Assembly: GCA_900769785.1 (NCBI GenBank)
Contig: CAAGHV010000126.1
Span: 1-5,097, forward strand
Direction of reading: 5' to 3'
Origin: Bacteroidales bacterium
Lineage (GTDB): Bacteria > Bacteroidota > Bacteroidia > Bacteroidales > P3
Length of the DNA stretch: 5,097 bases
The position numbers and the translations under genes are program-made. The notes beneath the pieces are model-generated. The model saw nothing but the letters and a program-made list of their open reading frames with translations, did not search any database and had not been told where the DNA came from. Of this stretch, positions 1 to 5,097 are shown piece after piece. The number at the start of each line of letters is the position of its first letter. The stretch's first letter is position 1.

Positions 1-913
1 CTTCTACCAATACATCGCGACGAGTAACGTATTCTTTGATAACAGCGTCGAAATATTCTTGAGGAGTGTCGATAGCTGCTTCAGAGAATATTTGTCCGAA
101 AGTAGGAGGGCTCAAACGAGCTTGTGCCATACGCATAGCAGCACCAAATACTTCTTTGTTCTTAGTTATCAAGCAACCGATACGAGCACCGCATGCCGAA
201 TAACGTTTAGATACAGAGTCTAGCAATATAGTGTTTTGTTCTATGCCTTCAAGTTGCATTACAGAGAAGTGTTCGTGTCCGTCGTAGCAGAATTCACGAT
301 ATACTTCGTCGGCAAATAAGAACAAGTCGTGTTTCTTAACTATTTCAGCTACTTTTTGCAACTCTTCTTTCGAATAAAGATAACCTGTAGGGTTGTTAGG
401 GTTACAAATCATTATAGCTCTAGTTTTAGGAGTTATAGCTTTTTCAAACTCTTCGATAGGAGGCAAAGCAAAACCGTCTTTTATGCTAGAAGGGATAGTT
501 TTGATAACAGCGTTGCAAATGTTGGCAAAAGTGTTGTAGTTTGTGTAGTATGGTTCCGGGATAAGGATTTCTTCGCCCGGGTTCAAACATACTGTGAAAG
601 CAAATTGTAAAGCTTCCGAACCACCACAAGTGATGATTATTTCGTCGGCAGTTACATTGATATTGTTTTTGGCATAGTAACCGGCCAATTTTTGGCGATA
701 CGACATTATACCGGCCGAGTGGCTATATTCCAATACGTTTACCGGTGTTTTGCTCAATGTTTCCAAAGCTCCTTTTGGAGTTTCGATATCGGGTTGACCG
801 ATGTTTAAATGGTATATTTTTACACCTTTAGCCTTAGCGGCATCTGCATAAGGAACTAGTTTACGAATAGCCGATGCAGGCAATTCTGCTCCTTTTTTTG
901 ATATTTGTGGCAT
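1..913 (-). CDS. Class I PLP-dependent aminotransferase (AspC-like), C-terminus cut by window edge
   Basis: Fold-type I aminotransferase that should move an amino group between an amino acid and a 2-oxo acid in the cytoplasm. I translated 304 residues from the ATG at 913-911 (start MPQISKKGAEL). Family landmarks in order: NIGQPD near residues 38-43 (substrate-side loop), CGGSEAL near 96-102 (PLP phosphate loop), CNPNNPTG at 170-177 with the PLP-contacting Asn174, ADEVY at 201-205 with Asp202 and Tyr205, and SVSKRYSACGARIG from 233, where Lys236 is the expected Schiff-base lysine. Relatives are about 390-400 residues, so roughly the last 90-95 lie left of position 1. All visible catalytic residues are intact. 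No Shine-Dalgarno site precedes the ATG, which is usual in this phylum. The terminator at 941-977 ends just upstream, so it is probably transcribed separately from the DUF1573 gene. The exact substrate (aspartate, aromatic or other) cannot be told from the sequence. Confidence 0.93.
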   Translation of the reverse strand, partial: MPQISKKGAELPASAIRKLVPYADAAKAKGVKIYHLNIGQPDIETPKGALETLSKTPVNVLEYSHSAGIMSYRQKLAGYYAKNNINVTADEIIITCGGSEALQFAFTVCLNPGEEILIPEPYYTNYNTFANICNAVIKTIPSSIKDGFALPPIEEFEKAITPKTRAIMICNPNNPTGYLYSKEELQKVAEIVKKHDLFLFADEVYREFCYDGHEHFSVMQLEGIEQNTILLDSVSKRYSACGARIGCLITKNKEVFGAAMRMAQARLSPPTFGQIFSEAAIDTPQEYFDAVIKEYVTRRDVLVE

Positions 914-940
914 TATACTATATGTTTTTTGATGTGTTAT

Positions 941-977
941 TAAAAAAATTATCTCCGCAATGTACACGGAGATAATT
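941..977 (-). terminator. Rho-independent terminator of the DUF1573 gene
   Basis: A perfect 11-bp inverted repeat (AATTATCTCCG at 947-957 and CGGAGATAATT at 967-977) encloses a 9-nt loop. Read on the minus strand, the stem runs straight into a T tract (complement of the A run at 942-948). It starts 31 nt after the DUF1573 stop codon, in the right orientation to end that transcript. It also sits within about 30 nt of the aminotransferase start, leaving very little room for a separate promoter. Confidence 0.88.
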
Positions 978-1008
978 GTATTACTTACATTAATCTGTTG
1001 TTTTTATA

Positions 1009-1431
1009 CTATTTGTTTGTAGGAGTGCTTTCGGGTTTTAGCACTGTGCCTTTTATTCTTAGTATTACTCTTGGGTCGTTCACTGCGTTGGAAGGTACTG
1101 TAACAGTCTTGTTGAAACCACCTATGTTGTTGGTATTGTACTTAACTTTAATAGTACCTGTTTGGCCGGGCATTACGGGTTCTTTGGTCCAATTAGGAGT
1201 AGTACAACCGCACGATGCTTTTACCGATCCTAAGATAAGAGGTTCGTTACCTACGTTTTTGAATTCGAAAACACAATTTCCATCGGCACCTTTTTGTATT
1301 TTACCATAATCGTGTTCTTTCTTTACAAACTCGATTTTTGCTCCCGATGTTGGTTCTTGTTTCTTTTCTTGTGCACTTACTGTGCCAATCATAAAGATAG
1401 CCAAAAGGCTCATTAAAAATACTTTTTTCAT
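1009..1431 (-). CDS. Exported DUF1573 protein (Ig-like fold, periplasmic)
   Basis: A small secreted protein of the DUF1573 family (Pfam PF07610), abundant in Bacteroidota; its molecular role is not established. The 140-aa product opens with a classic Sec signal peptide: MKK, then a hydrophobic stretch at residues 4-18 and a likely signal peptidase I cut after VSA at 20. There is no lipobox cysteine. The mature part carries the family hallmark: a strand pair with HDYGKI (40-45) and FEFKNVGNEPL (55-65), then the SCGCTTPNW signature at 73-81, followed by PGQTG and a beta-rich end. The length is typical of single-domain members, so it appears complete. The C-terminal tail KPESTPTNK is polar and probably disordered. 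It has its own candidate promoter upstream (1492-1499) and its own terminator downstream, so it looks monocistronic. The family fold suggests a structural or protein-binding role in the periplasm, but that is inference. Confidence 0.92.
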   Translation of the reverse strand: MKKVFLMSLLAIFMIGTVSAQEKKQEPTSGAKIEFVKKEHDYGKIQKGADGNCVFEFKNVGNEPLILGSVKASCGCTTPNWTKEPVMPGQTGTIKVKYNTNNIGGFNKTVTVPSNAVNDPRVILRIKGTVLKPESTPTNK

Positions 1432-1491
1432 GACTTAAATATTTTTATTGTTATTTTATCTGTTGTTTTCTGTTCTATATTAAATTAACTG

Positions 1492-1499
1492 CAAAAGTA
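1492..1499 (-). promoter_or_regulatory. Bacteroidota -7 promoter element for the DUF1573 gene
   Basis: On the minus strand this reads TACTTTTG followed by C, an exact match to the Bacteroidota -7 consensus TAnnTTTG. A weak -33 candidate, CTG at 1518-1520, lies 18 nt further upstream, against the usual TTG at 19-21 nt. The implied transcript starts near 1485 and has a leader of about 55 nt before the ATG at 1431. The surrounding sequence is very AT-rich, so a chance match is possible. Confidence 0.55.
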
Positions 1500-1655
1500 C
1501 TAATTTTATTTCTATTACAGATAGTTTTTTTACTTTTTATTTATTACAACAATACTTTGCCCTATTTCGCTGCTAATAATCAAAGCATTACTATATCTAT
1601 ATTACATAAATATTTTTTCCTATTTTTATCATCTAAATACTATATAGTATAGATT

Positions 1656-1672
1656 TTGGGCAATTTTGCCAA
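1656..1672. terminator. Possible hairpin terminator downstream of ddl (orientation uncertain)
   Basis: The inverted repeat TTGGGCAATTTTGCCAA can form a stem of about six pairs with a single bulge and a 4-nt loop. It lies 20 nt beyond the ddl stop codon, which is where a ddl terminator would be expected, but on that strand the sequence after the stem is AAATCT, not a T tract. The T-rich tail (CC, then TTTTT at 1675-1679) is on the plus-strand side, where no gene lies upstream. It could act weakly in both directions or be fortuitous. Confidence 0.3.
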
Positions 1673-1692
1673 CCTTTTTGTCTTTATTTTAT

Positions 1693-2679
1693 CTATAAAA
1701 AAGTTTCCACAAGCATATCATATAGTTTGTCGGTACTTATGCCCATGGCTCTAGCTTGCTTAGGCACTATACTTTCGGCCGATTGCCCCGGAATGGTGTT
1801 TACCTCCAAGAAGAATAGTTTTTTCTCGGTTTCGTTGTATATAAAGTCAAATCTTACCAATCCGGTACAATTGAGTAAATCATAAAGTTTTCCGGCTGTT
1901 TGTTGTATCTCTTTTGTTATTGCGTCGTCAACTTCTGCCGGTGTTACCTCGTTAGAGCAACCTTCGTATTTGGCTTCGTAGTCAAAGTATTCACGACCTA
2001 TTGGTATAATCTCTGTTATTGGGAAAATAATTCTGTCGGTTTTTGTTTGGAACACACCACAACCAAATTCACGTCCTGTTATACCTTCTTCCACCAAAGC
2101 TTCGCAGTCTTCGTTGAAAGCCTTACGAAAAGCATCAATAAGTTGACTGCTGTCCTTTACCTTTGTCATTCCTACACTAGAACCACCTGATGCAGGTTTT
2201 ACAAACACGGGCATCTTCATATCGGCAACTACATCGGCCGAATATTCAAGAGGATTATTGCGATAGACCACCTTCGACTTTGCTACATTCACCAGTCCGG
2301 AGTTTCGTACTACGGCATTGCAGTATCCTTTGTTGAAAGTAAGTGCCGAAGTATAGAATCCGCAAGTGTTATAGCGTAGGCCTATCATGTCAAAGTAACC
2401 TTGTAAGCGACCATTTTCGCCTGGGTCACCATGAACAATAATAAAAGACAAATCAAAAGTTATCTTATCACCATCTAATGTGATGGAGAAATCATTCTTA
2501 TCCACTGATACCTTTTCGTTATTATCTGAAAGATGATACCAATCTTTTTTGTCTATAACTATTCGGTAAACATTGTATTTATCCTTGCTCAACGCCTTGT
2601 ACACCTCTGTTCCACTATTGATAGAGATGTCGTGTTCACCCGAAAAGCCACCCATTACCACGGCTATATTTTTCTTCAT
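1693..2679 (-). CDS. ddl: D-alanine--D-alanine ligase
   Basis: ATP-grasp enzyme that joins two D-alanines in the cytoplasm to make the dipeptide end of the peptidoglycan precursor. Numbered from the ATG at 2679 (328 aa): VVMGGFSGEHDIS at 6-18 contains Glu15, equivalent to the E. coli DdlB Glu15 that orients the first D-Ala. GRLQGYFD is at 90-97. FVKPASGGSSVGM at 159-171 is the ATP-grasp lysine and glycine-rich loop. EEG is at 197-199. FDYEAKY at 232-238 is the omega loop, with Lys237-Tyr238 matching the tyrosine that favours D-Ala over D-lactate. RFDF gives Asp278, and LEVNTIPG gives the metal ligands Glu292 and Asn294. Length and motifs are complete. An in-frame ATG at 2697 would add six residues (MEGNES), but GGAAGGA lies within that extension, nine bases before the ATG at 2679, and MKKNIA matches the usual Ddl beginning, so I prefer 2679. 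It appears monocistronic and divergent from the lipoprotein gene. Confidence 0.95.
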   Translation of the reverse strand: MKKNIAVVMGGFSGEHDISINSGTEVYKALSKDKYNVYRIVIDKKDWYHLSDNNEKVSVDKNDFSITLDGDKITFDLSFIIVHGDPGENGRLQGYFDMIGLRYNTCGFYTSALTFNKGYCNAVVRNSGLVNVAKSKVVYRNNPLEYSADVVADMKMPVFVKPASGGSSVGMTKVKDSSQLIDAFRKAFNEDCEALVEEGITGREFGCGVFQTKTDRIIFPITEIIPIGREYFDYEAKYEGCSNEVTPAEVDDAITKEIQQTAGKLYDLLNCTGLVRFDFIYNETEKKLFFLEVNTIPGQSAESIVPKQARAMGISTDKLYDMLVETFL

Positions 2680-2688
2680 CGATTCGTT

Positions 2689-2695
2689 TCCTTCC
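2689..2695 (-). promoter_or_regulatory. ddl: Shine-Dalgarno site that decides the ddl start
   Basis: Read on the minus strand this is GGAAGGA, with nine bases before the ATG at 2679. It overlaps the alternative upstream ATG (2697-2695), so ribosomes bound here would start at 2679. Clear purine-rich sites like this are uncommon in Bacteroidota, and none of the other genes in the window has one. Confidence 0.6.
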
Positions 2696-2748
2696 ATGTT
2701 TTTATATTATTTCGTTTTTTTATTCTTACCTAATTTTGGTTATAAACG

Positions 2749-2756
2749 CAAATATT
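2749..2756 (-). promoter_or_regulatory. Candidate -7 element of the ddl promoter
   Basis: On the minus strand the sequence is AATATTTG followed by C, seven of eight matches to TAnnTTTG. It lies about 70 nt before the preferred ddl start. No TTG is found at the proper distance upstream, so the call is weak. It is the best candidate in the gap and would be divergent from, and about 35 bp away from, the lipoprotein -7 element. Confidence 0.35.
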
Positions 2757-2765
2757 TCATTTTTA

Positions 2766-2797
2766 TTGAACACATACGAAACAAAAGATTATTTTTG
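2766..2797 (+). promoter_or_regulatory. Bacteroidota promoter of the rubrerythrin-like lipoprotein gene
   Basis: A -33 TTG at 2766-2768 and a -7 TATTTTTG at 2790-2797 are separated by 21 bp, which fits the Bacteroidota TTG-N19-21-TAnnTTTG pattern exactly. Transcription would begin near 2804, leaving a leader of about 30 nt before the ATG at 2835. This placement also excludes the longer in-frame start at 2736, which lies upstream of the promoter. Confidence 0.65.
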
Positions 2798-2834
2798 TTG
2801 TTTTAAGTCCGATAACCTTAAATACGAATGTACA

Positions 2835-3497
2835 ATGAAAACACAAATTTTATCTATTGCAACAATATCGTTGATAGCAATAGCATGTAACAACCATTCC
2901 AAACAATGCGACAATACTAGCAATACCAACCCTGCCATTGTTGAAAATATCCAATATGTGATTGTTGCCGAAGAACAGTCAAGTGCTAATAACAAAGCCT
3001 ATGCCCAAAAAGCAAAAGAAGAAAACCACAAAAATGTTGCCAGCATGTTTACTGCTAAGGCCAAAGCAGACTCTATAAGAGCCGAAAAACACAAAGCTAC
3101 ATTGGCTGCAATAACCGACACTAACAAACTAGCTCAACGTCCTGCACCGAAAAAAATACAACCCAAAACCACTGCCGACAATCTGAAACAAAGTATTAAC
3201 GACGATGAATATCAAGTTACTATTGTATATCCAAACTACATAGAGCAGGCTATAATGGCCGGTGACTCTCTAACAATAACTACTTTGCAATGGGCTGCCG
3301 ATGGCAGAAAAAATGACCAACAATATGGCTTGGCTGTATTGGAAACGGTTAGCAAAAATGGCAATGACATGTCTGTATCCGACACTTGGTTTGTATGTCC
3401 CGTATGTGGTAGCATATCCGACTCCACACACAAGGCTGGCACAGCAGGCTGCAACAGCTGCGGGGTAGCAGAAGAACTTATTATAGTGAACAAATAA
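2835..3497 (+). CDS. Rubrerythrin-like lipoprotein with degenerate diiron site and intact rubredoxin-type cysteines
   Basis: A 220-aa envelope lipoprotein. Residues 1-17 form a lipoprotein signal peptide ending IAIA before Cys18. There is no acidic cluster after the cysteine, so a periplasm-facing location is more likely than surface display. Residues 38-90 and 115-172 resemble the two helix pairs of rubrerythrin: A45-E-E-Q, AQKAKEEN (57-64) and VASMF (68-72) match its GESQ, FAKxAKxEG and IAxIF pattern, and NLKQSI and YP (132-133) match the second pair. A lysine- and proline-rich linker (about 98-112) joins them. The end holds CPVCG at 188-192 and CNSCG at 206-210, a rubredoxin-like four-cysteine metal site. 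By eye, most diiron ligands are replaced: ExxH positions read D79-S-I-R82 and G157-R-K-N160, and the ExxE position reads D124-E-Y-Q127; only Glu46 stands. True rubrerythrins reduce peroxide in the cytoplasm; peroxidase activity here is doubtful. The start follows from the promoter and signal peptide; an in-frame start at 2736 would bury the signal peptide. Confidence 0.85.
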   Translation: MKTQILSIATISLIAIACNNHSKQCDNTSNTNPAIVENIQYVIVAEEQSSANNKAYAQKAKEENHKNVASMFTAKAKADSIRAEKHKATLAAITDTNKLAQRPAPKKIQPKTTADNLKQSINDDEYQVTIVYPNYIEQAIMAGDSLTITTLQWAADGRKNDQQYGLAVLETVSKNGNDMSVSDTWFVCPVCGSISDSTHKAGTAGCNSCGVAEELIIVNK

Positions 3498-4068
3498 AAT
3501 CGACAAAGAGCTTTTCTAGGTGTTATCTATTGGTTTAATACAAATCGGTCATACGAAAAAACTCAATGACATTTCTAATGATCGATTTGTGTTTAAGCAC
3601 CACCACTATTATATGTTGTATTGCCAGTTGCTTTTGTTTCTCCAATTGGTAAGATCGTCAGCCAATCTACTATCCAACGGCGAAACTCTTTCACATGCGG
3701 TGTGATAATGGTATTAGGTTTCAGTATCGGCATTGAACGTCAAAGATTTGTTTCAAAGAGAAAGAAAATCCTTTAAACTGCAACAGATTTCTCCTCAGTT
3801 GTCAATCCCGGATCTACATTGGATACTGTATATTTATCCGTATCGACAGGACGGGAGTGAATATATTATCATCTCTGTTTATAGACATCATCGCTTCGGT
3901 GAAAGTCACCCACCGTATTAGTGGTAAGATGTACCGTTGTCAACTCACAACCCATATACATACATGTCTTTGCAGCAAAATGATAGCACATACTTTGTCC
4001 ATACCATGACTACACGCAGCACATGACCAAAGGTTTCTTTGTGCGAAAAAATTAGATCTATGTATCAA
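3498..4068. other. Unassigned 571-bp region between convergent genes; possible decayed gene
   Basis: I recognise no gene, RNA gene or mobile element here. The base composition is about 37-43% GC in the blocks I counted (22/60 at 3601-3660, 26/60 at 3661-3720, 26/60 at 3901-3960). That is higher than the other gaps and far above the neighbouring membrane-protein gene. Short open stretches occur in several frames on both strands: plus strand 3520-3705 (GTG start), plus 3733-3921 (TTG start), a stop-free but startless plus-strand frame at 3737-4006, and minus 3593-3733 (46 aa, ATG start). None has a recognisable family or ribosome site, and several overlap. Coding-like composition with many stops would fit an eroded gene, but this is not shown. 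It contains a long hairpin at 3531-3602 and small inverted repeats at 3898-3910 and 3936-3951. Confidence 0.5.
3531..3602 (+). repeat. Long imperfect inverted repeat (hairpin) after the lipoprotein gene
   Basis: The arm at 3531-3552 pairs with the arm at 3578-3602 over 22 base pairs, with only three unpaired bases in the 3' arm (3594, 3597, 3598) and a 25-nt loop. The core is ACAAATCG (3540-3547) against CGATTTGT (3583-3590), with TCAT/ATGA inside and TGGT/ACCA outside. Two positions (3548 with 3582, and 3539 with 3591) are G-U pairs if read as plus-strand RNA but would be C-A mismatches on the minus strand, which favours folding in the lipoprotein transcript. It begins 34 nt after that gene's stop codon. 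No T tract follows, so it is not a canonical terminator. It could protect or end the mRNA 3' end by trimming, or be the relic of a small element. Confidence 0.6.
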
Positions 4069-4075
4069 TTATCTA
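4045..4075 (-). terminator. Weak candidate terminator after the membrane-protein gene
   Basis: On the minus strand TAGAT (4075-4071, overlapping the stop codon) can pair with ATCTA (4057-4053), and a run of T follows (complement of the A run at 4045-4050). The stem is only five mostly A-T pairs with a 13-nt loop, so it would be unstable. Its position directly after the stop is its main support. Confidence 0.25.
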
Positions 4076-5097
4076 CAAAAAACAGAAATAGTCATCTGCT
4101 GAAATTTATTACAATTTTCTTGTTCATATCCATTATTCACGAGATCATCTATAATGAAAGAAACATCTTTCCAATTTTCATGTACAATAATAACTGCCGG
4201 ATATTTCAAATAATCTCCTGTATGATAATTAATATCATAATAATAACCTTTATTCGCCAAATAATCTGAAAATACAGGTTCTGTCAATTTACCTTCATTT
4301 GCAAAAATTGTATGATCTTCATCAAAATAATATACCAATTGTTTATCTATCCAATAAGGAGATATTATTACACAAGCATTTTCTTTCTTCTCTTTAATCT
4401 CCATAAGATGGTGTGCAACAATACTTACATTGCTCTTCCATCCTGCATAACGCATAGTGCTGCTATCCACCTTAAAAGAAAAAATCATTATAACTAAAAA
4501 AGCACATTCAATCAAAATCCTATAAAAATTCTTATTCGAAAATAAATAATTAATACAAACAATCAACGTCAAGAGATAAAAAGGTAATACAAAATAAAAA
4601 TATCTGTTTAAGAAAAATCCTACAAAAAATGATAATAAAAATGATACTATTAATGGTATTATCCATACAAGAACTATTAATAATGATGATAATTTCAATT
4701 TATTTATACCTCCCAATATAACTACTTTTACTAAAGAAGACAGCATAATAATTATTGCAAAGACTGTTGATATAGGAGAATTTGAAAAAGTGCACAACAT
4801 GGTATAAAACTCTTCAACTCCTCTACATTTCGCTATCCAAGTGCCATTTAAACCAGAATCCATAAATCGTTCCCAAATTGTAGGAACAAGCGGGAAACAA
4901 AACAATAGCAATCCGATAATTAAAGTTATTAAGTCTTTCCATAAAGATTTTCTTAAGTTCTTACGGAAAATTATCACAGAAAATTCTATCAATATAATCC
5001 AAAAAGCAGCTATGTAATGGGAATAAACAAGAAACACATTGGAAAGAAGAAGTTGTATCCAACGGAATTTATTAGGATTTTCACACTGCTTCATAAA
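4069..5097 (-). CDS. GT-C/GT39-like membrane glycosyltransferase, C-terminal part (N-terminus beyond window)
   Basis: The frame is open to the right edge, and a phenylalanine codon precedes the first in-window methionine (5094), so that ATG is probably internal. From it, 341 residues are visible. Hydrophobic segments lie near 17-41, 52-74, 108-130, 135-162, 166-185 and 190-208, followed by a soluble domain of about 130 residues. VYSHYIAAFW (23-32) resembles the LYTHYFA helix of GT39/PMT-type proteins. NRYFYFVLPF (163-172) resembles their RYLLPALP helix. W219 to P246 (WKSN to IISP) resembles the C-terminal DWR...PGDVVL segment. Such proteins transfer sugars from lipid-linked donors across the inner membrane. 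The catalytic acidic residues of the first loop, if present, lie outside the window, so activity cannot be judged. The gene is very AT-rich (26 G+C in 120 bases at 4501-4620), unlike the genes to the left, which suits a transferred glycan or surface-polysaccharide locus. The exact family is tentative. Confidence 0.7.
   Translation of the reverse strand, partial: FMKQCENPNKFRWIQLLLSNVFLVYSHYIAAFWIILIEFSVIIFRKNLRKSLWKDLITLIIGLLLFCFPLVPTIWERFMDSGLNGTWIAKCRGVEEFYTMLCTFSNSPISTVFAIIIMLSSLVKVVILGGINKLKLSSLLIVLVWIIPLIVSFLLSFFVGFFLNRYFYFVLPFYLLTLIVCINYLFSNKNFYRILIECAFLVIMIFSFKVDSSTMRYAGWKSNVSIVAHHLMEIKEKKENACVIISPYWIDKQLVYYFDEDHTIFANEGKLTEPVFSDYLANKGYYYDINYHTGDYLKYPAVIIVHENWKDVSFIIDDLVNNGYEQENCNKFQQMTISVFCR

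Larger units (their letters stand above)
1432..1692. other. AT-rich intergenic gap between ddl and the DUF1573 gene
   Basis: No coding frame is supported here. The gap holds the DUF1573 promoter near its left end. It also holds a 14-nt perfect AT palindrome at 1637-1650 (ATACTATATAGTAT) and a hairpin at 1656-1672 (TTGG/CCAA arms around GGCAATTTTGCC). Downstream of ddl on the minus strand the hairpin is not followed by a T tract. On the plus strand a T-rich run follows it (1675-1689). No convincing canonical terminator for ddl was found. Confidence 0.6.

Noticed and set aside
329..610. 93-codon plus-strand open frame
   Set aside because: It lies opposite the aminotransferase, whose conserved motifs occupy the minus strand; it is a shadow frame.
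998..1309. 103-codon plus-strand open frame
   Set aside because: It is antisense to the well-supported DUF1573 gene and resembles no family.
1553..1559. TACTTTG on the plus strand, promoter-like
   Set aside because: It is one base short of TAnnTTTG and no plus-strand gene lies downstream before 2835.
1900..2190. 96-codon plus-strand open frame
   Set aside because: It is antisense to ddl and rich in Cys/Tyr/Phe, as expected of a reversed frame.
2736..2834. 33-residue N-terminal extension of the lipoprotein frame
   Set aside because: It lies across the consensus promoter and would place the lipoprotein signal peptide internally; the ATG at 2835 gives a standard signal peptide.
3236..3506. 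Two minus-strand open frames opposite the lipoprotein gene
   Set aside because: The plus strand carries the signal peptide and paired CxxC motifs; the minus-strand frames show no domain.
3520..3921. Two plus-strand open frames (61 and 62 codons) in the unassigned gap
   Set aside because: They need GTG and TTG starts, have no ribosome site and match no known family; described only as part of the unassigned region.
3965..3972. TGTCTTTG followed by CA, resembling a Bacteroidota -7 element on the plus strand
   Set aside because: It misses the second consensus base, has no TTG at the correct spacing, and no plus-strand gene follows it.
3498..4068. Insertion sequence, CRISPR array or tRNA in the unassigned gap
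   Set aside because: No transposase motif, terminal repeats with target duplication, regularly spaced repeats or cloverleaf could be found; the hairpin arms are too close together to bound an element.

Overview
The window looks like chromosomal DNA from an anaerobic member of the Bacteroidota, most likely Bacteroidales. The evidence is: Bacteroidota-type promoter elements (TAnnTTTG with an upstream TTG), few Shine-Dalgarno sites, a Bacteroides-like D-Ala-D-Ala ligase, a short exported DUF1573 protein and a rubrerythrin-related lipoprotein. Species cannot be named from this stretch.

Layout, left to right. (1) Positions 1-913, minus strand: most of a class I PLP-dependent aminotransferase, cut by the left edge so the C-terminus is missing. 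(2) 1009-1431, minus: a 140-aa exported DUF1573 protein, with its own promoter near 1492-1499 and a strong intrinsic terminator at 941-977 separating it from the aminotransferase. (3) A 261-bp AT-rich gap (1432-1692) with hairpin-forming palindromes. (4) 1693-2679, minus: ddl, D-alanine--D-alanine ligase, complete. (5) A divergent promoter region, then 2835-3497, plus: a 220-aa lipoprotein that reads as a rubrerythrin with most diiron ligands replaced but all four rubredoxin-type cysteines kept. (6) 3498-4068: 571 bp between convergent genes with no convincing gene. It carries a long imperfect hairpin just after the lipoprotein stop codon, and its base composition is closer to the housekeeping genes than to the gaps. 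(7) 4069-5097, minus: the C-terminal part of a very AT-rich multi-spanning membrane protein resembling GT-C/GT39-type glycosyltransferases, running off the right edge.

The genes do not form one operon. Ddl serves cytoplasmic peptidoglycan precursor synthesis. DUF1573 and the lipoprotein are envelope proteins. The membrane protein probably belongs to a glycan or surface-polysaccharide locus beginning outside the window. The least ordinary items are the rubrerythrin-like lipoprotein with a degenerate metal site, and the hairpin and unassigned segment that follow it.
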